64,000 nt of DNA, taken from NCBI GenBank assembly GCA_022453515.1, contig JAJNNY010000009.1, positions 372,001 through 436,000 on the forward strand, read 5' to 3'. Source of the DNA: Astrocystis sublimbata (lineage: Eukaryota > Ascomycota > Sordariomycetes > Xylariales > Xylariaceae). Numbering within the stretch: position 1 is the first letter of the stretch; each line of letters opens with the position of its first letter. Under the pieces are notes generated by a model. That model was given only the letters and a program-made list of their open reading frames with translations. It was not told the origin of the DNA and did no database searches. Shown piece by piece: positions 32,223-44,261 of the stretch. Both the position numbers and the translations under genes were made by a program.

Positions 32223-32925
32223 TGTGACGCATGGTGTTTCTTTCGGGAAATTCAAATCCTAGGGGGACCAGCGTATGATGACATCATGTATTCATCAGCC
32301 ATCCCTCCTCCCTCCTCCCTACCTACCTAGGTACTCTTGGCCTCTGCCTGCTTCTGGGACCGTACGTCCCAGATATGTATCGATGTTAACGCAGACGATG
32401 ACAAATTCAAGCATTCTCACATCGCCACGGAAAGTATGGTCCTCACCAGCAACCAATACATCAATACCTGGCTTGGATTGGATTTAGCCAGTAGAACCAT
32501 AAATATTGATGTATCGTCAAAGCACGTCATATTTAGACTCGACTGTGAGCAACGATGTGAGCAACGATTGACATGTTGTATTTCGTTTCCTGCATAAGCG
32601 TGTGCTTCCGGTTTTGTTTTGGATAAGATAACATAAACTCCAACCATGCTCAAAAACATAGGAACACGGCTATGACTACACAGGAATCCTTCCGTTCCCG
32701 CCACAGACCAGGCTTCCTTTCTTCCTTTCGTTGGCGGGCATAGCTTCGTTTGTTTGATATAACTTTATACAAGGGGTGGTCGGTGTTTCCATCTCAGGCA
32801 GACACGGACCATCTCATTATCCTCGAATCAGGGCGTATATTTCAACAGCCATGCAGCCTCACCATGAATTATGGTGTGCAACCGTTAGATCATTCTGACA
32901 AGAATAAGGTTCGGTGCTTTTTCTC
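32223..32925. other. Intergenic between convergent genes
   Basis: About 700 bp of 3' flank for both neighbours, with a CTACCTACCTAGGTACTC motif at about 32318. No gene seen. Confidence 0.5.
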
Positions 32926-33909
32926 TTAGAAGGCCATCTCCTTCTTGATCTCAGCAATGGCTAGACCGGGGTTGAGACCCTTGGGACACGTCCGGGTGCA
33001 GTTCAGAATGGTGTGGCATCGGTACAAGCTCATCGAGTTGTCGAGGGCGGCCTTCCGAGCCTCGGTCTTCTCGTCACGAGAGTCGGCGATCCAGCGGTAG
33101 GACTGTAGTAGGATGGCGGGTCCCAGGTACTCCTCGGCGTTCCACCAGTATGAAGGGCAGGATGTTGAGCAGCAGGCGCACAGGATGCACTCGTACAGAC
33201 CGTCCAACTTTCTCCTGTCAGCCTTGGTCTGTCGGTATTCTTTCCCCTGTAATTTAGGTGTCAGCATTGTCTTGATCAGATAGGGCACGGAAAGCCAGGC
33301 GTAACCATACATCTGGAGCAGGTGTGTCCCTCTGCAGGTAGGGCTTGATAGACTTGTATTGCTTGTAGAAGTGTGTCAAGTCCGGTACTAGGTCCTTGAC
33401 GACGTATGTGTGTGGCAGAGGATAGATCTTCATCTCTGCGCTGATGTCGGTGGGAATACGACCTGTCAGGACGGCCCTGTTAGACACATGTTTTCACGAC
33501 GGCAAAGGCACCTCTGTCTACGCGAATGCGGGGACATACATAGGCATGCAAGTGTATTTGTTCCGTTAATGTTCATGGCACAGCTGCCGCAGATACCCTC
33601 GCGGCAACTTCTGCGGAAGGTCAGGGTGGGGTCGACCTCATTCTTGATCCTAACCAGTGCATCAAGCACCATGGGGCCGGTCTTGTTCAGGTCGAGAGTG
33701 TACGACTGCATCTTGGGCTTCTCGGTCGGGTTCTCGGGGTTCCACCGGTAGATCTGGAATGTTTTGTTGCGCGAGTCTGGGCTGCCCTTGGGGTTGGCAT
33801 TGACTGTCGCGTCACCTACGGAAGCCATGGATCGCACAAACATGGAGGGGCCAGCCGTCGATCGTGAGGCGGCGGCAAATAGCCGAGACGAGGAGCGGAG
33901 AGCTGCCAT
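32926..33909 (-). CDS. SDHB: Succinate dehydrogenase iron-sulfur subunit
   Basis: Exons 33909-33540, 33462-33311 and 33246-32926 encode 280 residues. The cluster ligands are all visible: [2Fe-2S] [13 protein letters not shown] and the following CLC; [4Fe-4S] [11 protein letters not shown]; [3Fe-4S] [14 protein letters not shown]. The N-terminus ([17 protein letters not shown]) is a typical mitochondrial presequence. The protein carries electrons from SDHA to ubiquinone in complex II. The ubiquinone-site residues known as carboxamide-fungicide targets (P205, N210, H252 here) have the ordinary wild-type identities. It lies divergent from PTC7 with about 1 kb between the starts. The longer frame upstream of ATG 33909 is not needed. 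Confidence 0.96.
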
Positions 33910-34968
33910 TGTAGGCGACAAAACGGCTTCGTTTTTCGAGTTGCAGAGAGCAAGCGAGTTGAAGAGCAGTTGGATTGTTAGGATGCGGCAAGAGAGGGCG
34001 AACAACCAATCAAGGTGCGCGACGGTGCTGCACAGGAGAGAGAGTGGCAACAGGGCAGAAGTCAGAAATGCATTCATCATCGAAGTCTCAGACTAGAGTC
34101 ACAAGTTGGCAGTTGCCGACCCGATTTCCTCCCTCGGCTATACTCGCCCGCCAATGACAACCCTCCAATTATTCACTCACTCACCCATCATGTGCTGGAA
34201 GGAAGCGCTTAGGTAGGTGCTCACCTACCCGTACCTGCGATACCCCTTCCAAGGGTGCTGTCTAGGAGCGACCTAGCCGTAGCATCTGTTTTGTACCACA
34301 GTACTATGTAGTAAGTGAGTAAAAGCCACGCGGGCCACGGCTTGAGAGCGGCGTTCTCCAGCCACGGATCGCTCCAAGACCTGGCCCATAAAAAGATCTA
34401 CCAGGCCGAGAGCAGGTTAGATATGTCGCACCAGCTCCGGGCCAAGCAGCCTCGGCAGCCATCGTCTCGATCGTCATCACGCATCGACAATGTGCCCCCT
34501 GGCTCGCTTGGCTCGCCTGGCTGAAGGATCTCCGCAACGCGTGAATTTTGGGGCCACTCGTGAACCCTGCACGAAATTCCCCAGCCGCAGCCCATACCCA
34601 TACCCATACCACGCAAATTATACGACCCAAAGGAGCCAAACGGTCGAGAACGGTGGACTGGACAGTAAGAGCTGCGCTTCGCAAAGGTCCTGAGCCATTC
34701 CCTGGTGTCACACGACAGCCAGCGATCCTCGACCCTTGACTGAAACATTCGGGACGGTACACCGTGCAGGATCGCCCAGCCCTCGGTTTGCCCCATTGCG
34801 CGTCCGACGACCCAGCGGGGGATAGTCGCCGATTTGCACTGTCCAGTGTCGAGTATCTCGAATTCCGCGCAGTTGTAATTACTTCATTTTACCCACGCGC
34901 GGCTCGGCCGGCCACCTGAGGCCCCTGCCCTGCCCCCGTCCCGGTATTACCCGTTAACGGCCTGCGCC
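33910..34968. other. Divergent promoter region SDHB/PTC7
   Basis: About 1.06 kb shared upstream region of two nuclear genes for mitochondrial proteins. It contains ACCTACCCGTACC motifs at about 34211-34232 and a short CCCATACCCATA repeat at about 34590. No gene recognised. Confidence 0.5.
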
Positions 34969-36249
34969 ATGGCCGCGACCTTATCATCGTCGTCGTCGCG
35001 ACGGCTGCTGCATCTTGCGAAACTGCATCTTCCCAGTGAGAAAACTATGGCTTCGATTACGCGTTGTGGCATTTGGGCAACTACAAACTCACCCTTCATC
35101 ACAGCCAGGTCCAGACTTGGAGCTCCGATATTGACGCCGCCGCCGCCGCCGCCGTCGCGCCACACCCATACTCGAAGCCTCTCGACGCAGCCGACGCGCA
35201 AGCTGACCTACCACGTCGCCGCCTCCTTCTCCGCCAAAAACAAGAAGTTCGACCCCTTCTCCGACGTCTTCCACTTCAACCCATACAACCGCATACAGAC
35301 CGAGAAGAAGACGCCCAAATCGAAACGGCCCGCGAGCGGCCAGGATGCCTTCTTTGTCAGCCGCGTCGGCGATACCAACTCTGTCGCATTCGGCGTGGCC
35401 GACGGTGTAGGCGGATGGGAAGAGAGCGGCGTGGACCCTGCCGACTTTGCGCACAGCTTTTGCGATTACATGGCCTCCGCCGCGTATGGGCATAAGTCGA
35501 CCGGCACAGACGACCCCTTGGCACCCAGAGCGCTCATGCAGCGCGGTTACGATGACGTTTCCAAAGACAGAAGCATATATGCCGGTGGCAGCACAGCGAT
35601 AGTCGCCGTCGCCAGCGAAGACGGCAAGCTGGACATAGCAAATCTGGGCGATTCCGGCTTCGTTCATCTCCGCCTGAACGCCGTCCACACATACTCGGAG
35701 CCGCAAACCCACGCCTTCAACACCCCCTACCAGCTCTCCATCATCCCCGCGAGTATGCTGGCCCGCGCAGCCATGTACGGTGGCGGGCAACTCTGCGACT
35801 ACCCAAAGGATGCCGATGTAACCCAACATAATGTCAAGCACGGCGACATAATAGTGCTGGCAAGCGATGGAGTGTGGGACAACCTGTTCAATCAAGACAT
35901 ACTACAAATTGCGAGTAATCTCATGACCAGGGCGGAGGCATGGAAACCAGGCGACGGCGGTATCCGAGTCGTGGATGATCTGCGCCTATTTACCCAGCCC
36001 GAGAACGACTCCTACGAAGGCGAAGGCCGGCGCGTCGTCACATTACAAAGCGCACTCGCCATTGAGATTGCTGCCGCGGCCAAGGCGGCCAGTGTGAATC
36101 AGCAACGCGACGGCCCCTTTGCCAAAGAGGTCCATAAATACTATCCGCAGGAGAATTGGCACGGCGGCAAAGTCGATGACATATGCGTTGTTGTGCTGGT
36201 GGCGGCCGGCAACAATAATAAAGCGTCCGAAGCCCAGAGCAAGATATAG
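34969..36249 (+). CDS. PTC7: Mitochondrial PP2C-type phosphatase Ptc7
   Basis: A single exon of 426 residues. The basic, Ser-rich N-terminus (SSSSSRRLLHLAKLHLP) followed by a proline run resembles a mitochondrial presequence. The PP2C metal-binding motifs are GQDAFF (D126), ADGVGGW (D145-G146), GGSTA, ANLGDSG, LASDGVWDN and a final DDICVVV. The Ptc7/azr1 family has this compact PP2C domain preceded by FHFNPYNRI-like sequence. Yeast Ptc7 dephosphorylates Coq7 and so promotes ubiquinone synthesis, and it is alternatively spliced into a membrane form. Here there is no intron, so that switch cannot operate in the same way. A second in-frame ATG (34969 + 26 codons) would still keep much of the presequence. 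Confidence 0.9.
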   Translation: MAATLSSSSSRRLLHLAKLHLPSEKTMASITRCGIWATTNSPFITARSRLGAPILTPPPPPPSRHTHTRSLSTQPTRKLTYHVAASFSAKNKKFDPFSDVFHFNPYNRIQTEKKTPKSKRPASGQDAFFVSRVGDTNSVAFGVADGVGGWEESGVDPADFAHSFCDYMASAAYGHKSTGTDDPLAPRALMQRGYDDVSKDRSIYAGGSTAIVAVASEDGKLDIANLGDSGFVHLRLNAVHTYSEPQTHAFNTPYQLSIIPASMLARAAMYGGGQLCDYPKDADVTQHNVKHGDIIVLASDGVWDNLFNQDILQIASNLMTRAEAWKPGDGGIRVVDDLRLFTQPENDSYEGEGRRVVTLQSALAIEIAAAAKAASVNQQRDGPFAKEVHKYYPQENWHGGKVDDICVVVLVAAGNNNKASEAQSKI

Positions 36250-37757
36250 CCCTGGACGACGGGGATCCTTCGAATCACCACCACAACACCCGCATCACAG
36301 TTACCACGCGGGAAGATCGCGTTCATTTTTGGAGAGAACGAGAATATAGAATAGACCTTCCTACGACTTACTGCATGCATTGTTGGGCGTTTTGTTTTGG
36401 AAGGGGTGGGGGTTCAGGATGCCAAAAAAAATCCTTTCTGCGAGCACTATATATGTGTACCTGTATATGAGGTACGCAATCATGTGCAATCGGAGAACAA
36501 GAGCGAAGAGAGACAGCCGTGAAGGCGAAATGTAAGATATGACGAAGCGTTATGCCAGATTTTGTTTGACTACTAACTACACATGACCATCCGGGCTTGC
36601 AACGGCCCAGAGGGGACGGATGCATGTGTGTATACACCGCAGCAGCATGTCGGATTGCCCTGCAGGTGCTGTATTTGTATTATATTGATGACAATCGCCT
36701 ACCTACCTAAATAGATAATAGACATACATAATGACAGTGGCCAGTCAGCTCGGTGCTGGCTGGGCCACTACAATGTACAATTATGATATCCATGACATCT
36801 CTTGTGTCCTTTCACGCGAGATTCGTTTGAGTCAGGAAATACCATCCTAGTTACCTAAGACTGCGAGGAGAATCCATCTGAAAGTCCGGTGGCACATTCC
36901 CAGGCGACACAGGGTAACAAACATGATTCGTGTCTCGCAAGCAGTAGTATTTATTAGCTAGGTATATGCGTGAGAATCATCCGAACATGCTGCTTAGCCT
37001 GTAGGACTTATAGTTTGCACTTGTGCGACAACAGCGGCAGCTCTGTTGCCGCGTATGGCCGAGCTCCATGTACAACACAAACAAATAGTGTCTTTCGTCG
37101 TGTAATACCAAAAATGACAAGAAAAACATTGAGTATAGGTTGGTAGGCGAGGCAGGCTTGGTAGGTTACCAGCAAGCTGTTTGCATGGTGATAGACATCG
37201 ATCGACGTCCAATTAATTAACGTGCGCTGAGGGTGTTCAAATGCCAATTACTCACTCAAGGCTGCAGTCGATCTCGCATGCAGCGGCCGTCCAAAGATCT
37301 ACGCGCAGGTAAGGAGCCACACGGTAACACAGCTTGTGTCAATCTGCGGGATATTCACGGCATGCCGCCTCTCTGGTTGTATATCTCGCATCATATCCAT
37401 TCCTACGGAGATTCGAGTTACCTACCTGTTTTCCGAGACATCTCACATACGACTAGATACACAATCACATCACGTTCTCGTACCGGAGCACGCAAAATTT
37501 CCTTAAGACATTATATTCAGTTCAATCAGGTATCACCGCGGCGACCGTGGGAAAAAGACCCAGCCAATCACATCGTACATCAACCATAACCTTGACCAAT
37601 GACCGTTTGCGGCCATTCCTTCATCCTCCTGCGTTCCAGCGTCACCCATTACCAAGTATTTAAGTATGTTTTTGGAATTGCTCGTTGATACATATGATGG
37701 ATAAAAAACAGACTGCACAACGACAGACACTATGTCGTACATTCATCTGTTCACCCT
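36250..37757. other. Intergenic, 1.5 kb, nothing firm
   Basis: 3' flanks of PTC7 and of the GPI protein. AT-rich with CGCCTACCTACCTAAATAG at about 36697. No gene seen. Confidence 0.5.
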
Positions 37758-38570
37758 CTAGATGAGGGCAGCAACAAGGGCGAGAAGTCCAATGGGGGCA
37801 GCAAGGGTGCCAGCACCGCCGGTGTTGGGAACGGTGGTCTCAGCGGCATCTGACTCGGTTGAAGTAGGAGTGGAAGCTATACACAATCAGTTTCATGTCT
37901 CACCAGGAAATTAAATACGGCAAGCAGATTATGTCTTACAGGAGGTACGGGTGACAGTGGTGTGGGTGCTGTGCGAGGCGGTGCTGCTCGACTCAGAGGA
38001 GGTGGACGAAGCAGCAGAGCTGGTAGTCTCGGAGGACTTGGTGGATGAGGTAGCCTTGGAAGAGGTTGTCTCTGAAGAGGTCGACTCTGCAGACATCGTC
38101 TCGGAAGAGGTAGCCTCCGATGATGTGGACGCGGTCTTAGTAACCGAAGTGGCAGTAGCACTGGAACTGGCGGTGGACGAGGCAGGAGTGCTCGTAGCAG
38201 ACGCCGTGGAGCTCGCGCTGCCGGTGGAGGAGACAGGCGCATCGCTTCCCTCGACGGGGAACATCTCGGAGTAGTTGATATCGGTGCCGTCGGTGATCTC
38301 AATGGCGTAGTCGCCGCTGGGGAGAGATGGGTCAACAGCCCAGTTGAAGCTCTCGCCAGAAGCGTTGGAGGTGATGGTCGAGACGGTGTCGAGGTCGTCT
38401 GACTCACCGGTCTTCAGAGTGAGGGTAACAGGGCCCTCCTCGCCAGACCAGGTGATCTGGAAGGTCGAACCAGCCTCAATGTCATCGAAGTTGCTGTTGG
38501 TGAGGGCCACCTTGGCGTTGGCCAACCCGAGGAGGGCGGCGAGCACAGCGGAGGAGATAACAGCCTTCAT
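37758..38570 (-). CDS. GPI-anchored Ser/Thr-rich cell-wall protein (Kre9/Knh1-like N-domain)
   Basis: Exons 38570-37940 and 37876-37758 encode 249 residues. Residues 1-19 form a cleavable signal peptide (MKAVISSAVLAALLGLANA). Residues about 20-108 match the Ser-Thr-rich GPI-anchored/Kre9-Knh domain (AGSTFQITWSGEEGPVTLTL; LPSGDYAIEITDGTDINYSE). About 110 residues of Ser/Thr follow, a target for O-mannosylation. The short second exon supplies the GPI signal: small residues (GGAGTLAA), then a hydrophobic tail (PIGLLALVAALI) at the very C-terminus. The protein is expected at the plasma membrane or linked to wall glucan. Without exon 2 the anchor would be lost, which supports the splice. Confidence 0.88.
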
Positions 38571-41500
38571 TTTGGATCGTGTAAAAGAGCGTGGAGAAAA
38601 AACTATGTCGGAGTGTTGCGATTAGCAGATGAATTCGACAAGCATTCCATGCGCATCCCATAGGACGAAGGGAGTTGCCCGGTATACATATATATGTATT
38701 TATGTACGTAGGGCATGATGTAAAACATCGCACAAGCAACGAAGCGAATCGCCTCAGCTCGCATCGCCCATCTCGCTACTAGAGGGCGCCATGGATCTGG
38801 GTGGAACGCGCCAGCAGCAGCATGTTGTACATGTACCCGTGTGATCGACAACGCGATACGACGCGATACAACTTGATGATGAAATTGACTTACTTAGAGG
38901 AGCAAAAGCTGATTAGAAAGATGTAGTTCAAAGACAATGGTACGGAAACGATCGTGGGTGGAAGTTGTGGTGGCAAGGAACCTAAGCAATCAATCAAGGG
39001 GGACGGGCGTAATAAAGACTCAAAGAGAGGGCGACACGGCGGCGACAACAGGAAATTGCTCTGCTATTTACAACTTGCGACTTCCCCCAGACTATGCCCC
39101 ATTTCGATGCTAGCAGAAGTACCATTAAGACGCCAGCGCCAATATGTCATAGCCCTCCCTCCCTGGCGTGGTATAGCCCAGCGAGCCCAGCTATTCTCGC
39201 CAGTCTCGCCAGTCCCCCCAACAGAGCGTCTACATAATACCTAAGCATGTCTACTATGCCCAGGCGTGACAGGGTTTCACGCAGAAGAAAACTTGCTTGC
39301 TGCCCTGAGATATGGGGGTGTTCAAGATGTGTCGGTAACAGGTATAGTGCCTGTATAGTAATTGCGTGGATTTGCTGTCTGAAGAACTGTTGCTTGATGG
39401 TGTAATTAACACCAGCCGTGTCACGGGAACGTCAACAATGCGGTACATTGCATTCGCTACCCTCCATGTGGTTTTCAAATTCCTGCAGGTGCAGGCCGAC
39501 TAACAGGCACAACAGGGTCGAGATCTGACTGAGCTTGGCTCGCTTGGCTGGACTAGGCAACTGCACGAATGCAACCACACCCCTTTCTCTTTTGGGGTGC
39601 TCGGATCTGGGCTCATCTCACTGAGTGCTCCACTGTTCTCATCAGTTCCGGAAATTGCAGAATAAGAGCTATTCGTCTTTAGGACTAGTGTCCCGACGGT
39701 GGACGCTCAGGCTACTATTTGCTAGTAGACGACCCCGTCCGAACTCTGATAGGCGAGATAGGTGCGCCGTCGACTTAGCAAAGTTAGCATTGCCACTGAT
39801 CGTAGAGTTACATACAAATTATAACCTGCCCAGAATCCAGCCCAAGCTGCCCAGAAATGTGGCCTGCATGTGTCATATGGGAGATGAACCCTCCCAGCGA
39901 TCCCCAGAACCCTCACGGCATTGTGCAGCATTCTAGGTATCCTAGGGCCGACCCCAGCATGCTCAAGCAATAATTAGGTGTCCTGTCGCATCTAAGTACC
40001 CAGGCCCAGATACCTCACCTCAGTACCTAGTATCCACCAACGCATACAATACCAATCGTGCACATTTACGAATCCATGAATACGGCTCTGTAACTCGGCA
40101 TTGCGACTATGCAGGTATCACGGGGATGAATAGGCGAGCGGGCACCTCTATAGGCGAAATTAGAGCTGCTTTGCTGCTTTGCAGCCATCTTCTTCTGACT
40201 TGAGATGAACAAGACGTTTGCCTCGAGAACATATGTATACCATAGTACATGAATAGTCCATGAGCCGTGTTGCAGATCCTTGATTCATGCCTGCCGCAGC
40301 TCCCTAGCGCACCTCCTGGCCCGTGATCCCGATCACAGAATCCGATGGCACAGTCAGAGTCGCCCCCGGTCGCCCTCGGCCCTCACAGGAACTGCTTACG
40401 AGCCGTTTCGGGAATATGGGCATACAAGTGACGCAATAAGCATAGTCTATTCGAGACGTTGAGCCGAAACTGAAGGCTAAACCCCATGGGTCGAGGTCGC
40501 GTGTCAGCTAAACAGTGGTGGTTAATGGTGTTTAGGTGGCGACGACCAGGTTCGCTAGTCATTGAGAAAAGCTAAAATGATTCGCTAAACACTGGGGTTG
40601 ACCAGCGAGACCAAGTGCCCGCCTTGATTTCTTGTGAGCATCTTGCGGATGGTAAATTGAGTAAATAGATTCAACGAGGAGGCGGTGAATTCAAACATGG
40701 TTGCCTGCAGTTTTTTTCTCGCAACGAGGTAGCATTCTAATGAATCATGAAACTGTAACGATCCCAGCAGAATGTCACGCGTCTGTAACTTGCCGCGCGC
40801 AAACCTGCTTACATTGTAACAGCCCACTACTGGGTGTCGAGCTGCGCGTTTCATTGGTCTTTCAATCATTTTTATTACTTCTCTTTCAGGCTTGTTCTAG
40901 ACCAACCAGTTGCTCTGCTATTTGGTGCCTTGGAGCAGGGGGTTTCCATGTTTTCCACTCAGCTATCGAATTACAGCCTCCGCTACGATGACACTTGGTT
41001 GGTTTACCAAAACCCGATACCGACACAGCTAATGCGCCCGCACATCCTCACATCGATTCGACAGGCAAAGACCATACAGTAGTATCAACATATCTCCCTC
41101 ATATGCGAGAGCATTAGTTTGTAGTAGGGGGGCCAGATGGACAAGCATGGACATGCTCAATCTTGCACATTGAGATTACTTGGCCGCATCGCAAGACTTC
41201 CCAGAAGCCGCCCGTGAGACAAGTCTCACGTCAGGAGCAGATCGTCAGCCTGGATTGACCTTTCTCAAGCATGCCCATATTTGTCTCTTGAGATTGGTGA
41301 TCACAGTCTGGAATGGCCCATCATCATAGCAGCCGACTTGCAACGTTCAACAATGCTTTCCACCAGGAATCTTCATTGCCAGATGCGATGAGATCAGTGG
41401 CTCCTAGTTGCCCATTGTTGTGCCACACCGAGTATCGCAATTTGTACCATGCAACAAATAGTAATCGATTGACTTTACCGTGCTCATGGGGGCTATACCG

Positions 41501-41617
41501 GCTGCGATGCTGAGCGCATTCTGCTTCTTTAATGTCGAATGAGAAGCCCCGCGTCCGTCTGTGACTACGGAAGCCATGAAATTCAAGCCAGTTGTCGCGG
41601 CTTTTGTTGGTGCCTCC
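38571..41617. other. Gene-poor interval, 3 kb
   Basis: No coding frame with recognisable family, splice pattern or composition. A few short frames (39625-39936, 40701-40991) look random. No transposon termini or tandem arrays were seen. Confidence 0.5.
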
Positions 41618-42759
41618 TCAAGGTAGAGTGCATCTCACAACACCTCTTCGGACTCCTTCTGTCTCCTCCCTCAGTTGTTCAACAGTCGAACCTCGCTCTC
41701 GGGCTTGTACGACGAAGTCGTCCAGCGAACCACCTACGCCGAAATATAGTCGTTTCGCACCCACTAGGACCTCAGCCGCTTGATTGCGAGCCTTTTCTTG
41801 TTGCAATACAGCGAGAATAGTCTGCAGAAACGAGGTCAATGCGAAGGGAGAGTAGATCGTCTCGGCGCCTAGAACAACAGTAGACGAGTCTGCGTGCATT
41901 TGAGAATCGGTAATCATGCTAACAAATTCCGGCGACCACGCCCCAGAGAAGAACCTCAAAGTTATTCCGCGGCTTGAAAGAAACTCCTGGAAAGCCTCCA
42001 GGACTTCTGGTGTCAACTCAAGCTCGTCCTCGAGGGAAAATGCTTCCTTTAACAGGGGTAGTTCCTCTCGGTATTGAAGAGCCCAAGCTAGTATAAAATT
42101 GGGCAGCGTGACAAGCTGCAGGACACTTGGATTGTAGTCGGCAAGGATGAAAGAGACCGAAGATACGGTCGAGTTCATAGCCCATTGAAACAGAGCCAAT
42201 GAAGGCAGTCCGGTACCACACCCCAGCTGTGAAGTCGCAGTCAGGATCTAGATGAAATGCATTACCCCGAACCAAGAATCGTTCACGGAAACGCATGACT
42301 CAGCCTTACCTCTATTATGTTTGAAATCTTCTTTGCCTCGGACGTGAAGGGATGAGACGACGCAAGCACTTTGACGAGGTCCACACTGCTCTCCCACGAC
42401 TTGAAGCCGCCTTCATAGACCCCGGTCTTCACGTCGTGGTTATCCAGACCCGGCTCAGTCTCTCCTTCATCCTCTGCCATGATTTGCACGCGAACGTCCC
42501 ACAGCTCGCGGCGAGGGAGCTGGATGTGCCCTTGGCCATCAAGATCGACATCTAGAAGACCAAAGGCAACCTTAGACGGCAGTTTGGAGAGCATTTCCTT
42601 CACGTCATGGTTTGTCGCTGGGAGTAGTGTTTTGCCAGGCACAGGAAAAGCGCTTGTTGTAGTCGATGACTGTGGACTTGGTTGGCTGTCAGGCTTGGTA
42701 CCACTCTGACCATCAGCTTCTATGTCGTCGCCTGAGAATGAAAAGGAAAAGCCCGACAT
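41618..42759 (-). CDS. HPM1: Protein-histidine N-methyltransferase (Hpm1/METTL18-like)
   Basis: Exons 42759-42310 and 42226-41618 encode 352 residues. The substrate-side block GVYEGGFKSWESSVDLVKVL ends exon 1. The intron sits exactly before the SAM-binding motif, giving IIE-LGCGTGLPSLALFQWAM across the junction, and the post-motif ILADYN follows. METTL18/Hpm1 methylates a histidine of ribosomal protein uL3 (Rpl3) and affects ribosome biogenesis. The N-terminal 40 residues (SFSFSGDDIE start, Ser/Gln-rich) fit fungal homologues. The start at 42759 is preferred over an upstream in-frame ATG at 42831 because family members begin with this SFSFxGDD sequence. Confidence 0.88.
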
Positions 42760-44261
42760 CGTGGCAAGGTCGGAAGGAAGTGTGTCCGAGTAAGAGTAAC
42801 AACCGCTGTATGGTCGTGATCCAGCGTTCAACTTAACAGCCCGAGTATTAGAGGAGCGTTAAGAGGCATACGAATTACTATATACGTACATAGTGACAAC
42901 ACTTTATGAAGTATACCCTCTCTCAATATTTTGCAACATGGACTCAGGATGTTGGGACTGGCAGGTGGAGGCAGCGGGGAGCAATTGAGCTGAAGTGGAT
43001 TGGACGAACGGCAAATCCTCGGCCGCCATACTTGGTGGAAGCTTGTATGTGCTGCAATACAGGGGGACAGGTGCCGAACATGCCCGCGACTACCCCCCGC
43101 AACTCACCTGTAAATCCCCCGTTCTTCTCGCCTGGGCCGGGTTCCTGTCGTGGAGCAAGCTGTAAGTCGTACATCGTACATTCGGTGATACCGTGGACCT
43201 GGCTAAGTACATTGTGTCACACAGCATCTGACGCCAACGGCCGCAGACAAAGATGGTGGCTTTTCGCCATCCTGTATGCCTGTAACGCGCGAGCTGTCCG
43301 GCCAATCCACGAAGGATTACAGCACATGAAAATCCAGGCTTACCATAGTATCATCCATGATCCATCACTTAAAGGCCAGCCATCGTCAATGCCAAGCCCG
43401 CCACAGCACGACGCAAAGAGCGCTGCACTTATCGCCGCCATCTTCGCCATTACACTGACTGCACTGCACTCCTCGGTACACGGTGCACGAGGCATCCGAA
43501 CTTAGTCTGGGGGTCCAGTTTCTCGGTGCACGGCAGACAGCCAGTGCAAGTGCAAGTGCACAGCGCGGGCGATCTATTTGTGAATTGAATCCCTCGTCGA
43601 CTCGCGTTCGCCATATACGGGGGCGTTCGAGGCTTGTGGTTGGATGGTTTACGACTTGAGGACGTCGACCCCATCCCGTCTCCATCAGACGTACAAGCTA
43701 CTTGAGCAGACACCCGATAACGCAACGCCATCATTGGCCCCCAATGCGAGCTCGATAATTCCTTACAATGTCTGTTCAGCTGTTAGTCTTGAATCCGCTA
43801 GGTGCGGGCGCTCTATGCGGCCTGTGTGCATGCCACATGGATTCCGCCGCAGTCGAGACGACCCGCAATACCACCACAGACACGCTCCCTTGAGACCAAC
43901 AACGTGGTGCTCGCAACGTGTATGCATGCGATGAAAGAAAGACGCTGGGGTCTGGACGGGGGTGGCGATCCTCATGAATAGATTTATCTCCAAGTTGGTA
44001 GGTTGATATACGTAGTCGTTCTCTTTCTTCTGAATGTCCAGTAACAGCACCCTCGGCTTTGGTTGGTTCTCGTCTTTCGTCCTTTCAGCTACGAATAGGC
44101 TTCGAATTCGCCCCCAATCGTGCTCACCGTCTCTTGTTGCTTGCATCAGCCGTGCTATCCAAATCCTTATAAACACTCGAGAGTACAGGCTCGAGCTCGA
44201 CAATGACCCAGATCACAGGACAAGAAGGTTCCGTCTCTCAGTTTCCCAGACCGTTACAAGC
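42760..44261. other. Intergenic between divergent genes, nothing firm
   Basis: About 1.5 kb. The 42906-43505 frame has no family resemblance. The monooxygenase frame stays open back to an ATG at 44034, giving an alternative start, but that stretch looks like leader sequence. Confidence 0.5.

Noticed and set aside
35089..35895. 268-codon minus-strand ORF
   Set aside because: Antisense shadow of the PTC7 phosphatase.
42906..43505. 199-codon plus-strand ORF
   Set aside because: No domain, unusual composition, no splice signals; sits in the promoter region between divergent genes.
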